From positions 1-13,876 of the forward strand of contig DATBOO010000182.1 of NCBI GenBank assembly GCA_036553725.1: DNA of 13,876 bases, written 5' to 3'. Below, piece by piece: positions 1-6,245 of this stretch. A model generated the notes under the pieces. The model ran no database searches. It worked only from the letters and a program-made list of their open reading frames with translations, and was not told where the DNA came from. The DNA comes from Bog-756 sp036553725 (lineage in GTDB: Bacteria > Actinomycetota > Acidimicrobiia > Acidimicrobiales > RAAP-2). The stretch's first letter is position 1, and each line of letters starts with the position of its first letter. The position numbers were made by a program, and so were the translations under genes.

Positions 1-162
1 CTGAATGCGGCCGCGGCCCTGATGGTGATCGGTCGGGCCGACGACCTGCCGGCGGGAGTGGCGCTGGCCTGCTCGGTGGTCGACGACGGGCGGGCCGAAG
101 GCGTGTTGGAATCCTTGATCCGGGTCTCCCGGGAGGCATCGGCCGACGAGCAGGCGGGGTGA
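1..162 (+). CDS. trpD: Anthranilate phosphoribosyltransferase, C-terminal end (partial)
   Basis: The reading frame is open from the window edge and ends in TGA at 160-162, leaving 53 residues. They begin LNAAAALMVIGRADDLPAGV and continue with a D-x-GRAxxVLExLIRVS helix. This is the characteristic C-terminal end of TrpD, where an N-A-A-A-A-L helix is followed by a short turn, the G-V-A-L-A helix and a final amphipathic helix ending in a variable tail. TrpD transfers the phosphoribosyl group of PRPP to anthranilate in cytoplasmic tryptophan biosynthesis. The substrate-binding and metal-binding N-terminal parts lie outside the window, so activity cannot be judged. The next gene starts more than 260 bp downstream and is unrelated, so trpD appears to be the last gene of its transcript here. 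The assignment rests on motif recognition of a short fragment. Confidence 0.8.
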   Translation: MNAAAALMVIGRADDLPAGVALACSVVDDGRAEGVLESLIRVSREASADEQAG

Positions 163-216
163 CCCCAGGCGACCGGTGCGCCCTTCCGTGTTTGTCGCCT
201 GTCGCCGTTGGGCCCT

Positions 217-257
217 GCGGCCCGGCCGGTCTCGCATCAGGCCGAAGGCCGGGCCGC
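217..257 (+). terminator. GC-rich hairpin after trpD
   Basis: GCGGCCCGGCC at 217-227 is perfectly complementary to GGCCGGGCCGC at 247-257, an 11-bp stem with a 19-nt loop. It lies 54 bp after the trpD stop. No U-tract follows, which is common for actinobacterial hairpin terminators. The role as a trpD terminator is inferred from position. Confidence 0.45.
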
Positions 258-330
258 GGTTGCACGTGAAATGGCGGTCCCCGCCCTCGGCGGCGCGACT
301 CTGCTGTTGCGTGACAGTGCTTCGAGATTC

Positions 331-362
331 TTGCGACGGGGACGTTTCGGAGACGATATACT
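331..362 (+). promoter_or_regulatory. Candidate promoter of the toxin-antitoxin operon
   Basis: TATACT at 357-362 is a near-consensus -10 hexamer in a locally AT-rich stretch. The best upstream partner is TTGCGA at 331-336, but the 20-bp spacer is longer than the usual 17, so the -35 assignment is uncertain. Transcription would start near 369, leaving about 55 nt of leader before the GTG at 425. The candidate operator at 379-403 falls inside this leader. Confidence 0.4.
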
Positions 363-378
363 AGACATATACACGTTG

Positions 379-403
379 AATTACACGACTGTAATTGCAT
401 TAC
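379..403 (+). promoter_or_regulatory. Candidate autoregulatory operator of the TA operon
   Basis: Three GTAAT half-sites alternate in orientation. AATTAC (379-384) and GTAATT (391-396) form a 6-6-6 inverted repeat. GTAAT (391-395) and ATTAC (399-403) form a second inverted repeat with a 3-bp centre. The array lies between the -10 box at 357-362 and the ribosome binding site AAGGAG at 412-417, which is where a TA repressor complex would be expected to bind. Xre/RES complexes of this family are known to autoregulate. That this site is the operator is inferred. Confidence 0.45.
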
Positions 404-424
404 GGACTGGTAAGGAGAAATCCC

Positions 425-760
425 GTGGCAGTACTGAGCGGAGTCCTGGATGAGCTGATCGATACGCATGTGATCGACGCCGGCGACTTGGCCCAGATCA
501 CGGGGTCGACCCCTCGCAGCGTGAGCCGCTGGACGGCTGCCAAGGCCATGCCCCGCCGTGACGCCGAGGACCGTCTGCTCGAGTTGAAGGCCGTGGTGGA
601 CCAGCTGAGGGCCGTCCTCCGGGATGGCCCGGCACGGCTGTGGCTGCGGAGTCCCAATCCCGATCTCGATTGGTACAAGCCCTTGGAGATGATCGCGGAG
701 GGCGACTACCGGCGCGTCATCGGAGCGGTATTGGCGATGGCTGAGGGCGTGACGGCATAG
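425..760 (+). CDS. Xre/MbcA/ParS-type antitoxin of a RES toxin system
   Basis: This 111-residue protein starts at GTG 425, chosen because AAGGAG (412-417) sits 7 nt upstream; an in-frame start at 395 would have no such signal. Residues about 19-40 form a helix-turn-helix (DLAQITGSTPRSVSRW). Residues about 66-107 match the toxin-binding ParS/MbcA-like domain, with the W-L-R-S-P-N-P-D-L core, a P-L-E-M-I helix, and the closing E-G-D-Y-R-R-V-I. This two-domain layout is that of the antitoxins paired with RES toxins: the C-terminal domain blocks the toxin active site and the HTH represses the operon. The stop codon lies 4 bp before the toxin start. The upstream GTAAT palindromes are the likely binding site. 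The family assignment is firm; the exact partner specificity is inferred from adjacency. Confidence 0.88.
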   Translation: MAVLSGVLDELIDTHVIDAGDLAQITGSTPRSVSRWTAAKAMPRRDAEDRLLELKAVVDQLRAVLRDGPARLWLRSPNPDLDWYKPLEMIAEGDYRRVIGAVLAMAEGVTA

Positions 761-764
761 CGGA

Positions 765-1295
765 GTGGAGATCGATCCCGGCCGAATCGCCGCGGCACCC
801 TTCGAGCCGTTCGGCGGCCAGGGCTGGCGACAACTCAGCCCGAGATATGACCCGCTGAGTGGTGAGGGTGCACGCATCAACGGCGGACGCTTCAATCCAC
901 CGGGGAGCTTTCCGGTGCTCTACGTCTGCCGCAGCCGAGCATGTGCAGTCGCGGAGCTCAAGAGGTTCGGCGAGCGGCAGGCGATCGGGGTCGTGGGACT
1001 CCTCCCCAGGATCCTCTACCGCTACCAGATCAGACTCGACCGGGTCCTCGACCTGACAAAGGACGAGGTGCGCGGTCGGGTCGGTGTCGGACTCGATGTA
1101 TTGGGCGGTCCGGACTGGACGGCCTGTCAGGAGCTGGGCACGGTTGCGCACGCCCTCGGTGCTCAGGGCATTGAGTCGCCTTCCGCGACCGGAGAGGGCA
1201 ACGTCCTTGCCGTGCTCCTTCAACACGTTGGCCTTGGCCGAGTTGAGCCCGAACTCGTCGAGGAGTGGCACAGTGGTGACGAGCTCGAGGCCTGA
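765..1295 (+). CDS. RES-domain toxin (NAD+-degrading family)
   Basis: This 176-residue protein starts at GTG 765, 4 bp after the antitoxin stop, so the two are almost certainly cotranscribed and translationally coupled. The RES signature is clear: INGGRFNPPG around residue 42, then PVLYVCRSRACAVAEL. The conserved Arg-Tyr-Glu set maps to R42, Y53 and E64, with spacing close to that of characterised RES toxins. Family members such as MbcT of Mycobacterium tuberculosis degrade NAD+ and arrest or kill the cell unless bound by their antitoxin. Length is normal for the family and no frameshift is visible, so the toxin looks intact. The C-terminal part ends in an acidic tail (E-E-W-H-S-G-D-E-L-E-A). 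The exact reaction (phosphorolysis or hydrolysis) cannot be read from the sequence. Confidence 0.9.
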   Translation: MEIDPGRIAAAPFEPFGGQGWRQLSPRYDPLSGEGARINGGRFNPPGSFPVLYVCRSRACAVAELKRFGERQAIGVVGLLPRILYRYQIRLDRVLDLTKDEVRGRVGVGLDVLGGPDWTACQELGTVAHALGAQGIESPSATGEGNVLAVLLQHVGLGRVEPELVEEWHSGDELEA

Positions 1296-1317
1296 ACTCG
1301 GCGGGGAGTCGAGGTCG

Positions 1318-1339
1318 CGGCCCAGTCCTTGGTGGGCCG
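1318..1339. terminator. Weak hairpin between convergent genes
   Basis: CGGCCCA (1318-1324) pairs with TGGGCCG (1333-1339) across an 8-nt loop, between the convergent toxin gene (ends 1295) and exonuclease gene (ends 1404). No T-tract follows on either strand. A bidirectional terminator is plausible from position only. Confidence 0.25.
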
Positions 1340-1377
1340 GCGACAACGTCGGCCGCATCGAGACCGATCCGGCACGT

Positions 1378-1413
1378 TCAGGCGGCGACGTCAGGCGGCG
1401 ACGTCAGGCGGCG
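1378..1413. repeat. 13-bp tandem repeat, 2.8 copies, containing the exonuclease stop codon
   Basis: TCAGGCGGCGACG is repeated at 1378-1390 and 1391-1403, with a 10-base partial copy at 1404-1413. Read on the minus strand, each unit carries a TGA. The first one met is the stop codon of the exonuclease gene. Because the unit is not a multiple of three, the other TGAs fall in the other frames. Confidence 0.9.
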
Positions 1414-2801
1414 GATTGCACTCGGTCCCCGCCGCGCCTCTGACACAGCTCGGCCAACCGGGGTATCCGCACGGCGGGCACGGCCAGGCCCGAAGGCGAA
1501 TCGACCTCGAGGATGCGCACCCGGTCGGCATTGGCTTCGAGCCATTGGGCCACGATGAGGCGCTCCTCGTCGCAGTGCTCCCTCCGTTCGGGCCCCTGAC
1601 CGGACACCCCTTCGGCGCCGGTCAGGAGTCCGCCGTCGAGGGTGACCGTGCCCTCCCCGTCGACGGACAGCACCGTCAGGCCGGCCCGCCTGAGCGACTC
1701 GGTCTGCCGGTGCCCGGCCAACAGGTGCCGGAGTCGCTCGGCCTCGTCCCGGACCGACGCCGCCTCCTCGTAGCGCTGCTGGCGCGACAACTCGACCACC
1801 TCGTCGCCCAGTGGCCGGAGCAGCGCGGTCGGGTCCCCTTCGAGCTCCTCGGTGCTCCAGGTCCGGCGCCGGCCCCGCCGCCGTGGGCTCGCCGGCCGGT
1901 CGAATGGCGGCGACCACCGTCTGGCGAGCCGCCCCGCGAGGACCGCTGCGGTCAGCGGTCCCGGGCACACCCGGTGGTGGACGGAGTGGAGCTGACGGAG
2001 CAGCCTCCCCGTCCGTCGCCGGTCCTCCCCCGAAAAGTAGGACCGGACCTGCTTGCGGATGTCGGTGGCCTTGCCCACGTGGAGGACGTGGCCGGCGGCA
2101 TCGGTGAACCAGTACACGCCGGGGCGACGGGGGAGACGGGTCGTGAGGAGGAGCTTGCCCGCCTGGGGATGGCCGACCAACCGGGGGAGGTCGAGCAGCT
2201 CCTCGAGCGCCAGGATCCCGAACGAGCCGGCCCGCTCGAGCATGGCGTGGAGGAGGTCGGCGGTGGCCAGGACGTCGGTCAGGGCCCGGTGGGAGGGCTG
2301 GTGGGGGAGCCGCAGGTGCGACGCCAGTGTGCCGAGCTTGCAGTCGGGCACCGTGTCGCGCACCAGCCGTCGGGCCAGCGCCAGGGTGTCCACGGTGGCA
2401 TTGGCCAGGCGCTCCCGTCCGGTCGAGACCAGGGCGTGGTCGATGAACGAGAGGTCGAAGCGGAGGTTGTGGCCCACGAGAACGGCCCCGCCGACGAACT
2501 CGAGGAGCGAGGGGAGCATCTCCCCGACCCGCGGGGCATCGGCCACCATGGCGTCGCTGATGCCGGTGAGGGCGGTGATGAACGGGGGTATGCGCTCGTC
2601 GGGCCGGACCAGGGTCTGGTAGGTGCCGAGCCGCTCGCCACCCCGGTAGCGGGCGGCGGCAACCTCGGTGAGGGACGACGACGAAGGGGAGCCGCCGGTG
2701 GTCTCGACGTCGACGACCACGAAGGTCACCTGGCTGAGCAGGGTGCCCGGATCGTCGAAGGACCCACTCCTGTCCTTCACCATTCCGAGGGCGGTCACCA
2801 T
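1404..2801 (-). CDS. DEDDh exonuclease / GIY-YIG (UvrC-like) fusion protein, probable SOS repair nuclease
   Basis: This 465-residue protein has three parts. Residues about 26-190 are a DnaQ-type 3'-5' exonuclease with all DEDDh residues visible: D31 and E33 in DVETT, D116 in HNLRFD, H171 and D176 in HRALTD. Residues about 224-300 resemble the UvrC GIY-YIG domain (PGVYWFTDAAGHVLHVGKA). Residues about 330-362 match the UVR helical motif (RYEEAASVRDEAERL). Actinobacteria commonly encode this fusion; Rv2191 of M. tuberculosis is similar and longer. The GIY-YIG part looks weakened: the second Tyr is H241, and no Glu appears at the expected metal-binding position. The ATG at 2799-2801 follows a -10-like box by 6 nt with no Shine-Dalgarno, suggesting leaderless translation; an ATG at 2783 is an alternative. 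A LexA box overlaps the promoter. The role in DNA repair is inferred. Confidence 0.88.
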   Translation of the reverse strand: MVTALGMVKDRSGSFDDPGTLLSQVTFVVVDVETTGGSPSSSSLTEVAAARYRGGERLGTYQTLVRPDERIPPFITALTGISDAMVADAPRVGEMLPSLLEFVGGAVLVGHNLRFDLSFIDHALVSTGRERLANATVDTLALARRLVRDTVPDCKLGTLASHLRLPHQPSHRALTDVLATADLLHAMLERAGSFGILALEELLDLPRLVGHPQAGKLLLTTRLPRRPGVYWFTDAAGHVLHVGKATDIRKQVRSYFSGEDRRRTGRLLRQLHSVHHRVCPGPLTAAVLAGRLARRWSPPFDRPASPRRRGRRRTWSTEELEGDPTALLRPLGDEVVELSRQQRYEEAASVRDEAERLRHLLAGHRQTESLRRAGLTVLSVDGEGTVTLDGGLLTGAEGVSGQGPERREHCDEERLIVAQWLEANADRVRILEVDSPSGLAVPAVRIPRLAELCQRRGGDRVQSAA

Positions 2802-2807
2802 GGTGAC

Positions 2808-2813
2808 ACCGTA
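2808..2813 (-). promoter_or_regulatory. -10 box of the exonuclease gene, leaderless arrangement
   Basis: On the minus strand TACGGT is followed by 6 nt (GTCACC) and then the ATG. This fits the TAnnnT type -10 element of Actinobacteria with transcription starting at or next to the start codon. It directly abuts the LexA box, so LexA binding would block RNA polymerase. Confidence 0.5.
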
Positions 2814-2829
2814 GCGAACACCTGTTCGA
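2814..2829. promoter_or_regulatory. LexA (SOS) box
   Basis: CGAAC-ACCT-GTTCG at 2815-2828, followed by A at 2829, matches the actinobacterial/Firmicutes SOS box (TCGAAC-N4-GTTCGA) at every position except the first outer base. It lies immediately upstream of the -10 element of the exonuclease/GIY-YIG gene. It is also about 47 bp upstream of the divergent zinc-ribbon gene at 2876, so it could affect both. Confidence 0.8.
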
Positions 2830-2863
2830 TCAGCGTGGATCGGGGGCCTGGGCAGGGCCGACT

Positions 2864-2869
2864 ACCGTG
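2864..2869 (+). promoter_or_regulatory. -10 box of the zinc-ribbon gene, leaderless arrangement
   Basis: TACCGT is followed by 6 nt and then the GTG at 2876, the same geometry as at the divergent exonuclease start. No -35 element is convincing. Confidence 0.4.
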
Positions 2870-2875
2870 TGGGCG

Positions 2876-3190
2876 GTGACCGCTGAATCACCTTCCGGGG
2901 CTCCCGCCCCGGCCCCCCAGGCCCGCCGCGACCCCGGATCCGGGCCCCTCGGGAGCGGGGCATCCGGTGATGCCGTCACCCGCTACCGCTGCTCCGCCTG
3001 CGGGAACCTCACCCGCTTCGACGTGGTGACCACCCGCCGCACCCGCGCCTTCCACCACTTCTCTGTGGGCGGCGAGCTCTCGGTCGAGGACACCGAGGTG
3101 CTCGACGAATCGGTGGAGGAGGTGTCGTGCCGGTGGTGTGGCCATGGCCGCGGAATCGAGGTCATCGACGGGGGAGCGACACCGGGGTAG
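2876..3190 (+). CDS. Small zinc-ribbon protein of unknown function
   Basis: This 104-residue protein has a low-complexity Pro/Ala/Gly-rich N-terminus (residues 1-34) and a compact C-terminal domain. C39-x2-C42 (CSACG) and C85-x2-C88 (CRWCG) form a four-cysteine zinc ribbon around a strand-rich stretch that includes RAFHHFSVGG and an acidic segment (SVEDTEVLDESVEE). I do not know a function for this family; similar short ribbon proteins are common hypothetical proteins in high-GC Actinobacteria. The GTG at 2876 is preferred over the GTG at 2867 because it sits 6 nt after a -10-like box and gives a normal N-terminus. The next gene overlaps or directly follows its end, so the two probably form an operon. 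The LexA box at 2814-2829 lies just upstream. Confidence 0.72.
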   Translation: MTAESPSGAPAPAPQARRDPGSGPLGSGASGDAVTRYRCSACGNLTRFDVVTTRRTRAFHHFSVGGELSVEDTEVLDESVEEVSCRWCGHGRGIEVIDGGATPG

Positions 3191-3723
3191 CACCGGCATC
3201 GCCGGACGGGCCGCTGGCCGATCCGGCCTTCGTGTCCGGCCTGCGACCGATCCCGTCGGGTCCCCCGGGCTCGGGGTCCCCATGGCCCGCGGCCGACATC
3301 ATCGGCGTCAGCCCGGCAGGCGGCTCCCTCGAGGTGCGCCTCGGCGAGCTCGAGCACCCGGTGCTGCTCGCCTTCCTGGCCACCCGCTGCGACGGGTGCG
3401 GGGAATTCTGGCGGGGGCTGCGGGACGACGCCACGCTCGACCTTCTGGAGTCGGAGCCGGAGTCGGAGCCGGTGCGGGTGGTGGCGGTGACACGGGGGCC
3501 CGAAACCATTTCATCCGCCGACGTCTGTGAGGTCGCCGCCGGCGTCGAGCGGGTGCCGGTGATCATGAGCGACACGGCCTGGAGCGACTACCGGGTGTCG
3601 GGCTACCCGTTCTTCGTCCTGGTCGATGTGCGGGCCCGCCGGGTCGCCGGTGAGACCGTCGGCTTCGGATGGCCCGACGTCGTGTCCATGGTGCGGGCGG
3701 CAACCGGCGCCGATGAGATTTGA
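3127..3723 (+). CDS. Thioredoxin-like protein with a CDGC motif
   Basis: If translated from GTG 3127 the protein has 198 residues. Residues about 55-190 look like a thioredoxin fold: a beta strand (HPVLLAFLA), then TRCDGCGEFW with the C88-x2-C91 redox pair at the start of a helix, a second strand (VRVVAVTRG), and a YPFFVLVD strand with the expected cis-proline. No signal peptide or membrane anchor is visible in this reading, so a cytoplasmic redox or peroxiredoxin-like role is plausible but unproven. The start is uncertain. Positions 3127, 3133 and 3136 (all GTG) lie inside the zinc-ribbon gene, and GTG 3232 would give a shorter protein that still holds the whole fold. The Pro-rich segment before residue 55 looks poorly conserved in character. 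A short S-E-P-E-S-E-P repeat lies near residue 112. Confidence 0.7.
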   Translation: MPVVWPWPRNRGHRRGSDTGVAPASPDGPLADPAFVSGLRPIPSGPPGSGSPWPAADIIGVSPAGGSLEVRLGELEHPVLLAFLATRCDGCGEFWRGLRDDATLDLLESEPESEPVRVVAVTRGPETISSADVCEVAAGVERVPVIMSDTAWSDYRVSGYPFFVLVDVRARRVAGETVGFGWPDVVSMVRAATGADEI

Positions 3724-3825
3724 CGCCCCCCGTCGTCGGAAGGGACAGTCTGAGCTTCTTGAACGACGAGCGACCCGGAAACGTAGCCCTTCAGGGCAGG
3801 ATCGCCGGCCGGTCGTACCCGAACC

Positions 3826-3849
3826 ATGAAGAGTGAGCCACTGAGATGA
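3826..3849 (+). other. Possible 7-codon upstream ORF overlapping the transporter start
   Basis: ATG at 3826 opens a short frame (MKSEPLR) ending at TGA 3847-3849, which overlaps the transporter ATG (3846-3848) in an ATGA arrangement. It could couple translation of the transporter to the leader. It has no clear ribosome binding site of its own, and the AG-rich segment 3829-3837 may simply serve as the transporter's ribosome binding site. Confidence 0.25.
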
Positions 3850-6245
3850 GTGAACAGGTCGAACCCGCCGCGGCACCCCGTCCGGGGCGCCGGCGGCCCG
3901 TCTTCGTCTACGTCGTCGCCGTGGTCGGCGTCTTCTGGCTGCTGTTCGGGCTGGCCGGGGGCTCGTACCAGGGCAAGCTCAGCAACGTCCAGAAGAACGA
4001 CAACGCCGCCTACCTGCCCAATTCGGCGGAGTCGACGGTGGTCGACCAGGCCTCACAGAAATTCCACCCGGTGCAGACCATCCCCGGCTTTGTCGTCTAC
4101 CAGCGCCACTCCGGACTGACCGGGGCGGACAGGGCCAAGATCGCCGCCGATCACCGGGCCTTCCGCGCCATCCCCGGGGTGGCGGTCGACCAGATCGGCG
4201 CGCCGCAGTTCAGTGCCGACGGCACCACGGCCAACATCGAGGTCCCGCTGGTGGCCCAGGTGGGTCCGACCCCGATCCAGGGCAGCCGGCTGGCCGACGT
4301 CGAGAAGAAGGTCATAGCGGTGGCGAGGACCGGGGTCCCGACCGGGCTCGTGGTCCACAGCGCCGGGCCGGGCGGCCTGCTGGTGGCTTTCATCGATGCC
4401 TTCAGCGGCATCGACGGCTCCCTCCTGCTCGCCGCCGGGGTGGTGGTAATTCTCATCCTGCTGATCGTCTACCGCAGTCCGGTCCTCTGGTTCTTCCCGC
4501 TGTTCTGCGCCGTCCTGGCCCTCGGCTCGGCCGCGCTGATCATCTACCAACTGGCCCGCCACAACGTGATCACCCTGAACGGCCAGAGCCAGGGCATCCT
4601 GTCGGTCCTGGTCCTCGGGGCCGGCACCGACTACGCCCTCCTGCTGATCAGCCGGTACCGCGAGGAGCTGCACTCCTACGAGAACCGGATCGACGCCATG
4701 ATCGCCGCGTGGCGCCGCGCCGCGCCGGCCATTGCCGCCTCCGCCCTCACCGTCATCCTGGCCCTGCTCTGTTTGACTTTCGGTGAGCTCAACTCCGACC
4801 GGAGCCTCGGCCCGGTATGCGCCATCGGGATCGCCTGCACGGTCGGCGTGATGCTCACCTTCCTGCCGCTCTTCTTGTTGGTGGGCCGCTGGATCTTCTG
4901 GCCGCGCATCCCGCGGGTCGACCATCAGGTCGACATCGCCACCCACGGACGGTGGAGCCGCATCGCCGATTGGGTCGGGCGCAATGCCCGGCGCAGCTGG
5001 ATCATCACCACCGTCGTCCTGCTGGTCTGCGTAGCCGGCCTGACCCAGCTCAAGTCCGGTGGCCTCGGCATCTCCGACAGCTTCACGACCACCCCGGACG
5101 CCATCGTCGGTCAGCGGATCTTCGACGCCAGCTTCAACCAGGGCGCGGGTGCGCCGGCGGTGATCATCGCCAACGCCGGCCATGCCGACGCGGTGATCGC
5201 CGCCGTGTCCAAGGTGGCGGGCGTCGTCCCAGGCCCGGGGTCGGCGTGCGTCCAGGTCGACTACGCCAAGGCCGCTCAGGCCGCTCAGGCCGCTCAGGCC
5301 GCTCAGGCCGCTCAGGCCGCTCAAGGCGCACAAGCCGGTGGCTCCGGTCAGACGCAGAACGGCTGCGCCCCCCCGGCCCTGCAGGTCCATCCGGTCGGCG
5401 GGAGGATCGCCATCGACGCCCAGCTGGTCGACCGCTACGACACCCAGCGGGCCATCGACACGGTCAAGTCCATCCGGTCCACCGTCCATGCCATCCCCGG
5501 AGCCGAGGCGCTGGTCGGTGGTCCGACGGCCATCAACTACGACACCCTGCAGGCGTCGCGCCACGACCGCAATCTGATCATCCCGATCGTGCTGTTGGTC
5601 ATCCTGGTGGTCCTGGCCATCGTCCTGCGGGCGCTGCTGGTGCCCGTGCTGCTGGTCCTCTCGGTGCTGCTCTCGTTCGGGGCGACGCTCGGCGTCTCCG
5701 CCCTGGTGTTCAACCATCTGTTCCACTTCAAGAACGCCGATCCGGTGTTCCCACTCTTCGCCTTCATCTTCCTGGTGGCCCTGGGCATCGACTACAACAT
5801 CTTCCTGATGACCCGGGTGAGGGAGGAGACCCTGCGATACGGCACCCATCAGGGGGTGAAGCGCGGCCTGGCGGTGACCGGCGGGGTGATCACCTCCGCC
5901 GGCGTGGTCCTGGCCGCCACCTTCGCCGTGCTGGGGGTGCTGCCGCTCGTGTTTCTCAGCGAACTGGGCTTCGCCGTGGCCTTCGGGGTCCTGCTGGACA
6001 CCATCGTGGTGCGCTCGATCCTCGTGCCAGCCCTCTGCTACGACATCGGCCGGCCGATCTGGTGGCCGTCCCGGCTGGCCCACGGTGAGGACCACGGCGT
6101 GGGCGCCGACGACGCGGGCGGTGCGGGCGGTGCAGATCGTGCGGCCGGTGCGGACAGTGGTGAAGGGACCTCCGATCCACGAAGGCCGGCTCAAGGAGCC
6201 GTGGGGGGAGCTCCCACTCCATCGATCACGGGTGCCGACTCGTAG
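3846..6245 (+). CDS. MMPL (MmpL-type RND) transporter
   Basis: This 799-residue inner-membrane protein has the duplicated MMPL/RND layout. TM1 spans about 17-37, followed by a large external domain (about 40-185), a cluster of helices (about 190-350), TM7 (about 380-400), a second external domain (about 400-575) and a second helix cluster (about 578-740). The proton-relay Asp-Tyr pairs are present in both halves: G-T-D262-Y263-A in TM4 and G-I-D649-Y650-N in TM10. Family members export lipids, siderophores or other hydrophobic compounds by proton exchange; the substrate here is unknown. Residues 476-493 are six AAQ repeats in the second external loop, encoded by a 9-bp minisatellite. The tail after about 740 is Gly/Ala/Asp-rich and disordered. 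It appears to be monocistronic: a tRNA follows and no accessory MmpS-like gene is visible. Confidence 0.92.
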   Translation: MSEQVEPAAAPRPGRRRPVFVYVVAVVGVFWLLFGLAGGSYQGKLSNVQKNDNAAYLPNSAESTVVDQASQKFHPVQTIPGFVVYQRHSGLTGADRAKIAADHRAFRAIPGVAVDQIGAPQFSADGTTANIEVPLVAQVGPTPIQGSRLADVEKKVIAVARTGVPTGLVVHSAGPGGLLVAFIDAFSGIDGSLLLAAGVVVILILLIVYRSPVLWFFPLFCAVLALGSAALIIYQLARHNVITLNGQSQGILSVLVLGAGTDYALLLISRYREELHSYENRIDAMIAAWRRAAPAIAASALTVILALLCLTFGELNSDRSLGPVCAIGIACTVGVMLTFLPLFLLVGRWIFWPRIPRVDHQVDIATHGRWSRIADWVGRNARRSWIITTVVLLVCVAGLTQLKSGGLGISDSFTTTPDAIVGQRIFDASFNQGAGAPAVIIANAGHADAVIAAVSKVAGVVPGPGSACVQVDYAKAAQAAQAAQAAQAAQAAQGAQAGGSGQTQNGCAPPALQVHPVGGRIAIDAQLVDRYDTQRAIDTVKSIRSTVHAIPGAEALVGGPTAINYDTLQASRHDRNLIIPIVLLVILVVLAIVLRALLVPVLLVLSVLLSFGATLGVSALVFNHLFHFKNADPVFPLFAFIFLVALGIDYNIFLMTRVREETLRYGTHQGVKRGLAVTGGVITSAGVVLAATFAVLGVLPLVFLSELGFAVAFGVLLDTIVVRSILVPALCYDIGRPIWWPSRLAHGEDHGVGADDAGGAGGADRAAGADSGEGTSDPRRPAQGAVGGAPTPSITGADS
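5271..5324 (+). repeat. 9-bp coding minisatellite (AAQ repeats) in the transporter
   Basis: GCCGCTCAG is repeated five times exactly (5271-5315), with a sixth copy ending CAA (5316-5324). It encodes Ala-Ala-Gln units. Copy-number change would keep the frame and only lengthen or shorten an external loop. Confidence 0.95.

Noticed and set aside
1329..2879. 516-aa plus-strand ORF
   Set aside because: It is antisense to the exonuclease/GIY-YIG gene. Its sequence is a low-complexity shadow with no recognisable domain, while the minus strand has full motifs.
4053..6194. 713-aa minus-strand ORF
   Set aside because: It is antisense to the MMPL transporter and is a His/Asp/Gly-rich shadow caused by high GC, without domain features.
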